Shown: positions 8,844-16,854, counted from the first letter of the stretch. The stretch is DNA of 30,954 bases from an uncultured Haemophilus sp. (GCA_902481695.1 CABSXY010000003.1:1-30954), one strand, 5' to 3'. Notes: a model not told the origin generated them from the sequence alone. Made by a program: numbers and translations.

Positions 8844-8870
8844 GAAAGTTTTTAGTAGAAAAGGTATGAT
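8842..8870 (+). promoter_or_regulatory. Promoter for nudB
   Basis: TTGAAA (8842-8847), 17 bases, TATGAT (8865-8870). The -35 box begins inside the T tract of the preceding terminator, so termination and re-initiation are packed together. The expected leader before the nudB ATG is only about 17 bases. Confidence 0.62.
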
Positions 8871-8893
8871 GCTGCCCATTCTCAATTATACAG

Positions 8894-9352
8894 ATGACTA
8901 GTTTGACATATAAAAATAATCAATCGGTTCTCGTGGTAATTTATGCGGAAAGCACGCATCGTGTTCTTATGCTTCAACGTCAAGATGATTCTACTTTTTG
9001 GCAATCTGTTACGGGGACATTAGAAAGAAATGAAACACCAAGAGAAACCGCCATTCGGGAAGTTTGGGAAGAAGTAGGATTAAAAATAGAAGAAAATTCG
9101 ACCGCACTTTTTGATTGCAAAGAGAGCATAGAATTTGAAATTTTCCCGCATTTCCGCTATAAATACGCACCGAATGTGACTCACTGTCATGAACATTGGT
9201 TTTTATTGGCAGTTGAGCAGGAATTTGAGCCGATATTAAGTGAGCATTTGGCGTATCAATGGGTTTTACCTGAACAAGCGATCCAAATGACAAAATCGCC
9301 GAATAATGCCGAGGCCATCAAAAAATATTTGATGAAAGGCTTTCCTCTATAG
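8894..9352 (+). CDS. nudB: Dihydroneopterin triphosphate diphosphatase, Nudix hydrolase
   Basis: A 152-residue Nudix enzyme, colinear with E. coli NudB (150). It removes pyrophosphate from dihydroneopterin triphosphate, an early step of folate synthesis. The Nudix box is complete: Gly41, Glu47, Arg55-Glu56, Glu59-Glu60, Gly62. The surrounding LVVIYAEST, MLQRQDD, FWQSVTG and FEIFPHFRYKYAP match the NudB subgroup rather than general Nudix proteins. A clear Shine-Dalgarno sequence is not visible. A USS core (9101-9109) encodes part of the protein. yebC follows after 47 bases. Confidence 0.93.
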   Translation: MTSLTYKNNQSVLVVIYAESTHRVLMLQRQDDSTFWQSVTGTLERNETPRETAIREVWEEVGLKIEENSTALFDCKESIEFEIFPHFRYKYAPNVTHCHEHWFLLAVEQEFEPILSEHLAYQWVLPEQAIQMTKSPNNAEAIKKYLMKGFPL

Positions 9353-9359
9353 AAGAGGG

Positions 9360-9365
9360 TATAAT
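9360..9365 (+). promoter_or_regulatory. Possible -10 box upstream of yebC
   Basis: A perfect TATAAT lies between the nudB stop and the yebC start. The -35 region is poor. Just upstream, CCTCT and AGAGG (9344-9358) can pair over the nudB stop. It may add transcripts of yebC beyond read-through from nudB. Confidence 0.35.
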
Positions 9366-9399
9366 TTACAAACGTTTTTAAGATAAGAAGGAAAACAAC

Positions 9400-10140
9400 A
9401 TGGCAGGCCATAGTAAGTGGGCAAATATTAAACACCGTAAAGCAGCACAAGATGCGCAACGCGGTAAAATTTTTACAAAATTAATTCGTGAATTAGTCAC
9501 TGCTGCAAAAATTGGTGGCGGTGATGTCAGTGCGAACCCGCGTTTACGTGCGGCAGTAGATAAAGCCTTATCGAGCAACATGACTCGCGACACCATTAAC
9601 CGTGCGATTGAACGCGGTGTGGGTGGTGGCGATGACACCAATATGGAAACAAGAATTTACGAAGGTTATGGTCCGGGTGGAACTGCTGTGATGGTTGAGT
9701 GTCTAAGTGACAACGCAAATCGAACCATTTCACAGGTTCGCCCAAGTTTCACTAAATGTGGTGGTAACTTAGGGACTGAAGGTTCTGTAGGCTATTTATT
9801 CAGCAAAAAAGGCTTGATTTTAATTAGCGAAGGTGAAGAAGATGCGTTAATGGAGGCGGCAATTGAAGCCGGTGCGGATGATATTCAGCCACAAGATGAT
9901 GGTTCATTCGAAATCTATACTGCGTGGGAAGATTTAGGTTCTGTGCGCGATGCAATCGAAGCAGCAGGATTTAAAATTGATAACGCAGAAGTCACAATGA
10001 TTCCATCAACAACGGTTGATCTTGATCTTGAAACTGCGCCTAAATTGTTGCGTTTAATTGACATGTTAGAAGACTGTGACGATGTACAAAACGTATATCA
10101 TAACGGTGAAATTAGTGATGAAGTTGCAGCTCAGCTGTAA
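9400..10140 (+). CDS. yebC: YebC/TACO1-family protein
   Basis: A 246-residue cytoplasmic protein starting MAGHSKWANIKHRKAAQDAQ, the invariant opening of YebC. The family was long annotated as a transcriptional regulator (PmpR). More recent work links YebC-type proteins and mitochondrial TACO1 to translation of proline-rich stretches. Characteristic segments are GGGDVSANPRLR, NRAIERGVGGGD, YEGYGPGGTAV and NANRTISQVRPSFTKCGGNLG. An AGAAGGA site precedes the ATG. It lies in the common nudB-yebC-ruvC order. The next gene begins 17 bases after its stop and is very likely co-transcribed. Confidence 0.96.
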   Translation: MAGHSKWANIKHRKAAQDAQRGKIFTKLIRELVTAAKIGGGDVSANPRLRAAVDKALSSNMTRDTINRAIERGVGGGDDTNMETRIYEGYGPGGTAVMVECLSDNANRTISQVRPSFTKCGGNLGTEGSVGYLFSKKGLILISEGEEDALMEAAIEAGADDIQPQDDGSFEIYTAWEDLGSVRDAIEAAGFKIDNAEVTMIPSTTVDLDLETAPKLLRLIDMLEDCDDVQNVYHNGEISDEVAAQL

Positions 10141-10157
10141 TTTTAAGGAGATTTAGA

Positions 10158-10592
10158 ATGAAATTAGCTAAAGTATTACCTGCAATGGCCGCTCTTGTTG
10201 TTTTATCAGCTTGTGCAAGCGATGCACCAAAAATGGAAAACAAGGCAGAGCAAACTGCAGCACCTACTGTAACGGATAAAACAGTCGTTTATACTTGTAA
10301 TAAGAAAACTGTAACTGCAGTTTATCAATTCGAAAACCAAGAGCCAACAGCGGCAATGGTAATGGTAGGCAACAAAGTTGTTGCGAAAGATTTTGCTCGT
10401 GATGCAGCTCAAAAAGACTTCACTTCATTTACTTCAGGCAAATATGTTTGGAACGTAGATAGTGGTTTAACTTTAGATAAATTTGATTCTGTTGCGCCAG
10501 TAAATCTTTTAATCAAAGGCAAAAAAGCAGATAAAATTGTTGTGAAAAACTGTGATGTAGATGCAAAAGCAACTGCAAAAGCAAACCAATAA
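10158..10592 (+). CDS. Small lipoprotein, possibly MliC-like lysozyme inhibitor fold
   Basis: 144 residues with a lipoprotein signal: a positively charged start, a hydrophobic stretch, and lipobox LSAC (16-19) with Cys19 as the lipidation site. The residues after it are Ser-Asp (SDAP), and aspartate at +2 of the mature protein (Cys19 = +1) would be inner-membrane retention only if it directly follows Cys; here Ala follows, so outer-membrane sorting is likely. The mature part has YTC (Cys47), the pattern SGKYVWNVDSG (93-103) and VKNC (Cys132). This spacing recalls MliC, the membrane-bound inhibitor of C-type lysozyme, but the similarity is weak and I make it only a suggestion. A strong AAGGAG site precedes the ATG. 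It sits between yebC and ruvC and is closed off by a terminator. Confidence 0.8.
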   Translation: MKLAKVLPAMAALVVLSACASDAPKMENKAEQTAAPTVTDKTVVYTCNKKTVTAVYQFENQEPTAAMVMVGNKVVAKDFARDAAQKDFTSFTSGKYVWNVDSGLTLDKFDSVAPVNLLIKGKKADKIVVKNCDVDAKATAKANQ

Positions 10593-10602
10593 TTAACGCT
10601 AA

Positions 10603-10634
10603 AAACGGCCGGCATTGACCGGCCGTTTATTTTT
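10603..10634 (+). terminator. Terminator between lipoprotein gene and ruvC
   Basis: AAACGGCCGG (10603-10612) pairs perfectly with CCGGCCGTTT (10619-10628) across a 6-base loop, followed by ATTTTT. It is one of the most GC-rich stems in the window. It ends only eight bases before the ruvC ATG. Confidence 0.9.
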
Positions 10635-10642
10635 GAGAATTT

Positions 10643-11215
10643 ATGAGTATTATTTTAGGCATTGACCCTGGTTCTCGTGTAACGGGCTATGGTGTGATTA
10701 GACAAAATGGTCGCCATTTAGAATATCTCGGCAGTGGAGCAATCCGCACGCAGGTCGAGGATTTACCTACACGATTAAAACGAATTTATGCCGGTGTGAC
10801 AGAAATCATTACACAATTTCAGCCCGATATGTTTGCCATTGAACAAGTGTTTATGGCTAAAAATGCGGATTCAGCTTTAAAACTGGGGCAAGCACGTGGT
10901 ACGGCGATTGTGGCAGCAGTGAACCATGATTTACCTGTATTTGAATATGCGGCTCGCTTGGTGAAACAGACTGTCGTAGGGATTGGTTCTGCAGATAAAG
11001 TTCAAGTACAAGATATGGTGACACGAATTTTGAAGCTATCAGACAAACCACAAGCAGATGCGGCAGATGCTTTGGCCATTGCGATCACTCATGCTCACAC
11101 TATTCAGCATTCCTTACATATTGCGGGCTCGGTCAAAACCACAGAAACTCACGAAAAAATGACCGCACTTTTAAAAACAAGGTATAGCCGAGGTCGATTT
11201 AGATTAAAAATTTAA
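10643..11215 (+). CDS. ruvC: Crossover junction endodeoxyribonuclease RuvC
   Basis: A 190-residue Holliday-junction resolvase. It cuts four-way DNA junctions symmetrically and works with RuvAB in recombination repair. The RNase H-like catalytic acids are all present: Asp8 (in GIDPGSRVTGYG), Glu67 (AIEQVF), Asp139 and Asp142 (ADAADALA). The start lies right after the preceding terminator, so the gene needs its own promoter or depends on read-through. I could not identify such a promoter. A USS core (11162-11170) lies near the 3' end. A small hairpin separates it from ruvA. Confidence 0.97.
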   Translation: MSIILGIDPGSRVTGYGVIRQNGRHLEYLGSGAIRTQVEDLPTRLKRIYAGVTEIITQFQPDMFAIEQVFMAKNADSALKLGQARGTAIVAAVNHDLPVFEYAARLVKQTVVGIGSADKVQVQDMVTRILKLSDKPQADAADALAIAITHAHTIQHSLHIAGSVKTTETHEKMTALLKTRYSRGRFRLKI

Positions 11216-11243
11216 CTGGATTAATATCCAGTTTTATTTTATT
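11214..11243 (+). terminator. Weak hairpin/terminator between ruvC and ruvA
   Basis: AACTGGAT (11214-11221) pairs with ATCCAGTT (11226-11233) across a 4-base loop, then TTATTTTATT. The stem is short and AU-rich and starts within the ruvC stop codon, so it may only partly terminate. Confidence 0.55.
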
Positions 11244-11273
11244 CTATGCAAAAATTTTTTACATGGAAATCTT

Positions 11274-11885
11274 ATGATCGGTCGTTTAAAAGGCATCTTA
11301 TTAGAAAAACAACCTCCTGAAATTTTGCTTGATGTACAAGGCGTCGGTTACGAATTATTGTTACCGATGACCAGTTTTTATGACTTACCTGAAATCGGAC
11401 AAGAAACTACTTTATTTACCCATCTTGTTGTACGTGAAGATGCTCATCTTCTTTTTGGATTTGCCCAAAAAACTGACCGCACTTTATTCCGTGAATTAAT
11501 TAAAACCAATGGTGTTGGACCTAAATTGGCACTCGCGATTTTATCAGCTATGTCAGTAGAGCAGTTTGCTTACGCTATTGAGCGAGAAGAACTATCAAAA
11601 TTAGTTAAAATTCCAGGTGTGGGCAAGAAAACGGCTGAACGTTTATTGGTGGAGTTAAAAGGGAAGTTTAAGGATGTTCGTCAAAGTGATTTCTTTGTGG
11701 AGAGCAAACATATTCCTTCAACTTCAGAATTGCGCCAAGCTGAGAGCTCAGCAGATGAAGCGGTTGCTGCATTGATTGCATTAGGCTATAAACCAACCGA
11801 TGATGAAAAAATGGTGAAAAAAGTGGCTAAAGCAGACTTAACCAGTGAGCAATTAATTCGCGAAGCTTTAAAAGCCGCATTATAA
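11274..11885 (+). CDS. ruvA: Holliday junction branch migration protein RuvA
   Basis: 203 residues, the usual RuvA length. It binds the four-way junction as a tetramer and loads the RuvB motor. The start MIGRLKGILLEKQPPEILLDV and GVGYEL mark the N-terminal OB domain. The two helix-hairpin-helix motifs are TNGVGPKLALAILSAM and IPGVGKKTAERLLVELKGK. The C-terminal RuvB-contact domain is ADEAVAALIALGY onward. A USS core (11476-11484) is embedded. ruvB begins 13 bases after the stop, so the two are one operon. Confidence 0.97.
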   Translation: MIGRLKGILLEKQPPEILLDVQGVGYELLLPMTSFYDLPEIGQETTLFTHLVVREDAHLLFGFAQKTDRTLFRELIKTNGVGPKLALAILSAMSVEQFAYAIEREELSKLVKIPGVGKKTAERLLVELKGKFKDVRQSDFFVESKHIPSTSELRQAESSADEAVAALIALGYKPTDDEKMVKKVAKADLTSEQLIREALKAAL

Positions 11886-11898
11886 AGATTAAACAGAT

Positions 11899-12906
11899 AT
11901 GATCGAAGCAGATAGAATTATTAGCAGTCAGGCAAAAATGGATGAAGATGTCATCGATCGTGCGATTCGTCCAAAGCTTTTAGCGGACTATGTGGGGCAG
12001 CCACAAGTACGAGAGCAAATGGATATTTTTATTAAGGCGGCAAAATTGCGTCAAGATGCCTTAGATCATCTTTTGATCTTTGGCCCTCCAGGTTTAGGAA
12101 AAACAACGCTTGCTAATATTGTGGCAAATGAAATGGGTGTGAATATCCGCACCACATCAGGGCCCGTACTTGAAAAAGCGGGCGATTTAGCGGCAATGCT
12201 GACAAATCTTGAACCGCATGATGTGTTGTTTATTGATGAAATTCACCGTCTTTCCCCTGCGATTGAAGAAGTGCTTTATCCAGCAATGGAAGATTATCAG
12301 CTGGATATTATGATTGGTGAAGGGCCAGCAGCACGTTCAATTAAATTGGATTTACCACCTTTCACATTAATTGGCGCAACAACTCGGGCTGGTTCGTTAA
12401 CTTCGCCACTACGTGATCGTTTCGGTATCGTTCAACGTTTAGAATTTTATTCTGTTGAAGATTTAACTTCTATTGTGACAAGAAGTGCCTCTTGCTTAAA
12501 TCTAGAATTAGAAGATAAAGCCGCTTTTGAAGTCGCGCGTCGTTCACGTGGTACGCCTCGTATTGCAAACCGTTTATTGCGCCGCGTTCGAGATTTTGCA
12601 GATGTGCGTAATGATGGCATTATTTCGGCAGACATTGCGAAACAAGCGCTTTCAATGTTAGATGTAGATGATGCGGGCTTTGATTACTTAGATAGAAAAT
12701 TGCTTACCGCAGTGATTGAACGTTTTGATGGAGGTCCAGTTGGGTTAGATAACTTGGCAGCAGCAATAGGTGAAGAACGAGACACTATCGAGGATGTTTT
12801 AGAACCTTACTTGATTCAACAAGGATTTTTACAGCGTACACCTCGAGGCCGAATTGCGACTTCGTTAACTTATCGACACTTCGGACTTCAGAAGCCGTCA
12901 GAATAA
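11899..12906 (+). CDS. ruvB: Holliday junction branch migration ATPase RuvB
   Basis: A 335-residue AAA+ motor that pumps DNA through the RuvA-bound junction. Walker A GPPGLGKT is at 62-69, Walker B FIDEIH has Asp113-Glu114, and the sensor stretch GATTRAGSLTSPLRDRFG follows. The C-terminal winged-helix domain ends with QGFLQRTPRGRIAT. The start MIEADRIIS is the usual one for the family. It is the last gene of the ruv operon and is followed directly by a large palindromic terminator. Confidence 0.98.
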   Translation: MIEADRIISSQAKMDEDVIDRAIRPKLLADYVGQPQVREQMDIFIKAAKLRQDALDHLLIFGPPGLGKTTLANIVANEMGVNIRTTSGPVLEKAGDLAAMLTNLEPHDVLFIDEIHRLSPAIEEVLYPAMEDYQLDIMIGEGPAARSIKLDLPPFTLIGATTRAGSLTSPLRDRFGIVQRLEFYSVEDLTSIVTRSASCLNLELEDKAAFEVARRSRGTPRIANRLLRRVRDFADVRNDGIISADIAKQALSMLDVDDAGFDYLDRKLLTAVIERFDGGPVGLDNLAAAIGEERDTIEDVLEPYLIQQGFLQRTPRGRIATSLTYRHFGLQKPSE

Positions 12907-12916
12907 GGGATATAAA

Positions 12917-12951
12917 AAAGGACATATTGATATCAATATGTCCTTTCTTTT
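12917..12951. terminator. Palindromic terminator between ruvB and the DUF5339-like gene
   Basis: A perfect 30-base palindrome (12917-12946; arms of 15 bases meeting at a central GATATC) is flanked by A-rich sequence on the left and T-rich sequence on the right. It can therefore terminate both convergent transcripts. Confidence 0.9.
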
Positions 12952-12961
12952 TAAAACTTGA

Positions 12962-13273
12962 TTAGTTAGTTTCTTCAGTATAGCTCTTCATGCTATTTAA
13001 TCTTGCTAAACCCACATCACAGCTCTTTTGTTGAGTCGCTAATTCCATTTCAAGAATTTGCTGTTTGCTTTGATTAAGTTTACTTTTGATTTTACCTACT
13101 TGAGTGTGAGTGCCAGGCTGTTTTTCTGCTTGAGCAATCAAATTTTCTGTTTCTTTAAATAACTGTGCGCATTGTTGTGGAAGAGCAGCTTTGTTTTCTG
13201 TAAGAGGTGCTGCAGTGGCTGATAGTGCCACAGAACCGAAAAGTGCGGTCAAAATTAAATAAATTTTCTTCAT
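12962..13273 (-). CDS. Small exported protein, DUF5339-like
   Basis: A 103-residue protein with a clear Sec signal peptide: MKK, a hydrophobic core, and a probable cut after ATAA (residue 22). The mature part of about 80 residues is charged and helical, with two cysteines (Cys35, Cys85) that could form a disulfide bond. It resembles the small DUF5339 family known to me mainly from Pasteurellaceae; the function is unknown. It has its own promoter, faces away from cydA and converges on ruvB. A USS core (13241-13249) lies in the signal-peptide coding part. Location is probably periplasmic; no activity is proposed. Confidence 0.75.
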   Translation of the reverse strand: MKKIYLILTALFGSVALSATAAPLTENKAALPQQCAQLFKETENLIAQAEKQPGTHTQVGKIKSKLNQSKQQILEMELATQQKSCDVGLARLNSMKSYTEETN

Positions 13274-13313
13274 TATTAATCCCTACAAATCTTTCCAAAT
13301 ATTACTAGGCTAA

Positions 13314-13342
13314 AAAATAGCAAAATCTTGTCGCGCTGTCTA
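13314..13342 (-). promoter_or_regulatory. Promoter for the DUF5339-like gene
   Basis: On the minus strand: TAGACA (-35, 13337-13342), 17 bases, TATTTT (-10, 13314-13319). It predicts a leader of about 35 bases. Confidence 0.55.
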
Positions 13343-13734
13343 GTGGTTATTTTGTCTCTTTCTTTTCGATAAAGTTTCCTTGCGGTAGAGACAAATTTTT
13401 CTTCCCTAGATAAAAAAACACAAAATTTGATACAGATCAATTTCACTACTTTTATGCAAAATGGGGTATTTTGTAATTTATATCAAAAAATGTGATCAAT
13501 ATAACGGTTTTTTCTATTTTTTATCCTCATAAATAGTAGTAGAATAGGGCAAAATTTTGAATGTTTATATTGTAATCGGTTACTGCATTCTGTTTTGAGA
13601 ATAGAAAAGGCAATTATTACGTAAATAATTCAATGTTTCTTAACGATTTTTGTTGAGTAGTTTGGGGTGATTATTTGGGATTATCCTTGGTAATCATAAA
13701 GTGAAAATCTTGTAGATTTATACAAGGAGTTGAG
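13343..13734 (+). promoter_or_regulatory. Control region and leader of the cyd operon
   Basis: Roughly 390 bases without a gene. It contains a perfect FNR site (13427-13440), a weaker FNR-like copy (GTAAT-N4-ATCAA, 13473-13486), and a 7-base inverted repeat AATTATT/AATAATT (13612-13618, 13624-13630). It also holds two GATTAT direct repeats, at about 13670 and 13680. A candidate -10 TAGAAT lies at 13540-13545. I cannot fix the start of transcription. ArcA control, usual for cyd genes, is likely, but I did not recognise a firm ArcA site. A GGAG ribosome site precedes the cydA ATG. Confidence 0.6.
13427..13440. promoter_or_regulatory. FNR-binding site upstream of cydA
   Basis: TTGATACAGATCAA matches the FNR consensus TTGAT-N4-ATCAA at all ten defined bases. 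FNR is the oxygen-sensing iron-sulfur regulator. Whether it activates or represses here depends on the start site. If a -10 near 13465-13470 is used, the site would sit about 42 bases upstream of the start, an activating position. Confidence 0.78.
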
Positions 13735-15300
13735 ATGTTAGACGTTGTTGATCTCTCACGCTTGCAGTTTGCGTTAACTGCGTTATATCACTTCATTTTT
13801 GTACCATTAACATTAGGTTTATCTTTCGTTCTTGTGATCATGGAAACCATTTATGTTAAAACGGGCAAAGAAGTATATAAAGATATGACTAAATTCTGGG
13901 GTAAGTTATTTGGTATTAACTTTGCTCTAGGGGTAACGACCGGTATTATCATGGAGTTCCAATTCGGGACAAACTGGTCTTATTATTCTCACTATGTAGG
14001 TGATATTTTCGGTGCACCATTAGCGATCGAAGCATTACTTGCATTCTTCTTAGAATCCACTTTCGTGGGTCTATTCTTCTTCGGTTGGGATCGTTTAACT
14101 AAAGGTAAACACTTACTCGCAACTTACTGCGTAGCCTTTGGTTCAAACCTTTCAGCAATGTGGATTTTAGTGGCAAACGGTTGGATGCAACATCCGGTAG
14201 CGGCAGAATTTAACTTTGAAACCGTTCGTATGGAAATGACCAGCTTCTTAGATCTTTGGTTAAACCCAGTTGCTCAAAGTAAATTCTTACATACATTAAC
14301 AGCAGGTTATTCAACCGGTGCAATGTTTGTATTAGGTATTAGTGCATTCTATTTATTAAAAGGCCGTGATATTGGTTTTGCTAAACGTTCATTCTCTGTT
14401 GCTGCAACCTTTGGCTTTATCGCTGCATCAGCGGTATTAATTATGGGTGATGAATCAGGTTACGACATCGGTAAAGCACAACCTGTGAAATTAGCTGCAA
14501 TGGAAGCTGAGTTTGATACTCATCCTGCTCCAGCGCCATTCCATCCAGTTGCGATTCCAAATACTGCTGAAATGAAAAATGATTTTGCGATTGATATCCC
14601 TTATTTAGGTGGTTTAATTGCAACGCGTTCTTTAGATACTGAAATTATTGGCTTGAAAGAGATTCAAGCGAAAAATGAAGGTCGTGTTCGTAACGGTATG
14701 GTTGCTTATGATTTATTCACTCAATTAAAAGCAGAGAAAAAATCAGCAGGTCACGTAAATCCAGAAACTAAAGCAAAATTTGATGAAGTCAAAGGTGATT
14801 TAGGTTTTGGTTTATTATTAAAACGTTACACAGATAAAGTTGTTGATGCAACAGATGAACAAATTAAACAAGCGGCTCGTGATACAATTCCAAATGTAGG
14901 TCCTAACTTCTGGGCGTTCCGTGGTATGTTAGCGGCAGGTGGTTTAATTATTTTATTAACCTTCGGCGCATTTGTTCAGAATTTACGTAATAAAGTCACA
15001 TCTTCTCGCTTATTGCTTAAAGCATTGCTTTGGGGTATCCCATTGCCAATCTTAGCGATTGAATTTGGTTGGTTCTTAGCTGAATTTGGTCGTCAACCGT
15101 GGGCGATTTATGAAGTATTACCGGTAGGTGTATCTGCCTCTAACTTGAGTGTAGGTGACTTATGGTTCTCTATCGGTTTAATTTGTGTACTTTACTTCTT
15201 CTTCATCATTGCGGAAATGTATTTGATGTTTAAATATGCACGTTTAGGTCCAAGTGCATTGAAAACCGGCAAATACTATTTTGAGCAATCATCTAAATAA
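13735..15300 (+). CDS. cydA: Cytochrome bd ubiquinol oxidase subunit I
   Basis: 521 residues, close to E. coli CydA (522). This is the haem-bearing subunit of the high-affinity bd oxidase, which oxidises quinol and reduces oxygen to water in the inner membrane. Ligands line up: His19 (haem b595), His186 (haem b558) and Met398 in FWAFRGM (equivalent to E. coli Met393). The oxygen-site acids Glu99 and Glu107 are present, as are Lys252 and Glu257 of the quinol-binding Q loop. The long loop about 255-390 shows the long-Q-loop form. cydB follows after 14 bases. Confidence 0.98.
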   Translation: MLDVVDLSRLQFALTALYHFIFVPLTLGLSFVLVIMETIYVKTGKEVYKDMTKFWGKLFGINFALGVTTGIIMEFQFGTNWSYYSHYVGDIFGAPLAIEALLAFFLESTFVGLFFFGWDRLTKGKHLLATYCVAFGSNLSAMWILVANGWMQHPVAAEFNFETVRMEMTSFLDLWLNPVAQSKFLHTLTAGYSTGAMFVLGISAFYLLKGRDIGFAKRSFSVAATFGFIAASAVLIMGDESGYDIGKAQPVKLAAMEAEFDTHPAPAPFHPVAIPNTAEMKNDFAIDIPYLGGLIATRSLDTEIIGLKEIQAKNEGRVRNGMVAYDLFTQLKAEKKSAGHVNPETKAKFDEVKGDLGFGLLLKRYTDKVVDATDEQIKQAARDTIPNVGPNFWAFRGMLAAGGLIILLTFGAFVQNLRNKVTSSRLLLKALLWGIPLPILAIEFGWFLAEFGRQPWAIYEVLPVGVSASNLSVGDLWFSIGLICVLYFFFIIAEMYLMFKYARLGPSALKTGKYYFEQSSK

Positions 15301-15314
15301 GCAGGAGATGAATT

Positions 15315-16454
15315 ATGCTTGATTATGAAATTCTACGTATTATTTGGTGGGTGCTAGTTATCGTATTGCTTATCGGTTTCTCTGTAACAGATGGATTCGA
15401 TATGGGCGTGACCGCACTTTTACCCGTAGCAGGTAAGAAAGAAGTAGAAAGACGTATTATGATTAACTCTATTGCTCCACACTGGGATGGTAACCAAGTT
15501 TGGTTATTAACTGCTGGTGGTGCAATCTTCGCGGCATGGCCGATTGTTTATTCTGTAGCGTTTTCAGGCTTCTATATTGCCTTATTCCTTGTGTTAGCTG
15601 CGTTATTCTTCCGTCCAATTGGTTTTGAATATCGTGCGAAAATTGATAATCCAACATGGCGTGCTGTGTGGGATTGGGGCTTATTTGCGGGTGGTTTTGT
15701 ACCTGCATTGGTATTTGGTGTAGCATTTGGTAATTTATTACAAGGTGTACCATTCGAATTAAACGAGCTTTCACAAGCAACTTACACCGGTTCTTTCTTT
15801 GCATTATTAAACCCATTCGCATTACTTTGCGGCGTGTTAAGCCTTGCAATGTTAGTGACTCACGGTGCAAACTGGTTACAAATGAAAACCACTGCTGCAT
15901 TGCGTGATCGTGCAAGAGCAATTACACAAATTGGTGCATTAGTAACATTAATTACTTTTGTACTTGCAGGTGTGTGGCTTTCATTCAAAGACGGTTATGT
16001 GGTAACTAGCACGATTGATCATTTTGCAGCATCAGCACCAGCTTCAGGTAAGCAAGTAGCAGTTGAAGCAGGTGCATGGTTCAAAAACTTCAATGAAAAT
16101 CCAGCTTTATGGGCGTTCCCAGTATTAGCTGTGGTTGGTGCATTATTAAATGTGGTTGCATCTAAAGCAAATCGTTGTGGTTTTGCATTCTTCTTCTCTG
16201 TATTAACAATGGCTGGTGTGATTATTACTGCGGCAGTATCAATGTTCCCATTTGTAATGCCTTCAAGTACTCACCCTGAACAAAGCTTGTTAATGTGGGA
16301 TGCAACGTCAAGTGAATTAACATTAACTTTAATGTTCTACTTGGCATTAGTATTTGTTACTATCTCATTGCTTTACACCATTTGGTCATACTACAAAATG
16401 TTTGGTCGCTTGGATGAAAGCTTTGTTGAAGACAACAAAAACTCATTATACTAA
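15315..16454 (+). CDS. cydB: Cytochrome bd ubiquinol oxidase subunit II
   Basis: 379 residues, the same length as E. coli CydB. This membrane partner of CydA has about eight to nine hydrophobic helices. The opening LRIIWWVLVIVLLIGFSVTDGFDMG and the following WDGNQVWLLTAGGAIFAAWP are family signatures. GEGAGATGA-type ribosome sequence (AGGAGATG) precedes the ATG. A USS core at 15411-15419 is read as Thr-Ala-Leu. The stop is 11 bases before the cydX ATG. Confidence 0.98.
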   Translation: MLDYEILRIIWWVLVIVLLIGFSVTDGFDMGVTALLPVAGKKEVERRIMINSIAPHWDGNQVWLLTAGGAIFAAWPIVYSVAFSGFYIALFLVLAALFFRPIGFEYRAKIDNPTWRAVWDWGLFAGGFVPALVFGVAFGNLLQGVPFELNELSQATYTGSFFALLNPFALLCGVLSLAMLVTHGANWLQMKTTAALRDRARAITQIGALVTLITFVLAGVWLSFKDGYVVTSTIDHFAASAPASGKQVAVEAGAWFKNFNENPALWAFPVLAVVGALLNVVASKANRCGFAFFFSVLTMAGVIITAAVSMFPFVMPSSTHPEQSLLMWDATSSELTLTLMFYLALVFVTISLLYTIWSYYKMFGRLDESFVEDNKNSLY

Positions 16455-16465
16455 GGAGAAACAAT

Positions 16466-16564
16466 ATGTTATATGTAATTTGGGTAGTGGGTGTGTTGAC
16501 TGCAGTTATGGTGAGTGCTAAATTAACCATTGGCAAAGAAAAGTCAGGTAAATTTGACGAGTAA
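16466..16564 (+). CDS. cydX: Cytochrome bd oxidase small subunit CydX
   Basis: A 32-residue single-span membrane peptide (MLYVIWVVGVLTAVMVSAKL then a charged tail). It occupies the position of CydX, the small subunit that stabilises the haems of bd oxidase. The Trp at position 6 matches the conserved Trp near the start of E. coli CydX. A strong AAGGAGA site lies before the ATG. Its TAA stop overlaps the ybgE ATG by one base, indicating coupled translation. It is easily missed because of its size. Confidence 0.9.
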   Translation: MLYVIWVVGVLTAVMVSAKLTIGKEKSGKFDE

Positions 16565-16854
16565 TGATGATTAATTCACTCTATCAATTAAGTAATAAGG
16601 GTTCCTTGCGAACCCTTTCGTTTATTTTAGCGTTATTTTTAACCGCGGCTTTCTTTTTAAATTTAAATCAATTTTCGACCGCACTTCGTACTGCACATCC
16701 AGCTTGGATTCTTGCGATTTTTTGGGGATTGATTAATTTGTGGATCCACGGTATCGGATTCGATATTCGCCGAGCAATATGGCAGCTCGTTTTCTTGCCA
16801 TTTATTGGTTATTTCACCACAATAATTGCCATTGTTCAGCATTGGTTTTTATAA
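16564..16854 (+). CDS. ybgE: Cyd operon protein YbgE
   Basis: 96 residues, two to three hydrophobic helices, about the length of E. coli YbgE (97). It is always found after cydX and before ybgC in gamma-proteobacteria; its exact role is unknown. The pattern HPAWILAIFWGLINLWIHGIGF (an Ala/Trp/Gly-rich helix) and the C-terminal PFIGYFTT are typical. Translation is coupled to cydX through a one-base overlap. A USS core (16678-16686) is embedded. No terminator is visible before ybgC. Confidence 0.9.
   Translation: MMINSLYQLSNKGSLRTLSFILALFLTAAFFLNLNQFSTALRTAHPAWILAIFWGLINLWIHGIGFDIRRAIWQLVFLPFIGYFTTIIAIVQHWFL

Noticed and set aside
15469..15921. 150-codon frame opposite cydB
   Set aside because: Gln/His/Met-rich antisense translation with no start signal; cydB is unambiguous.
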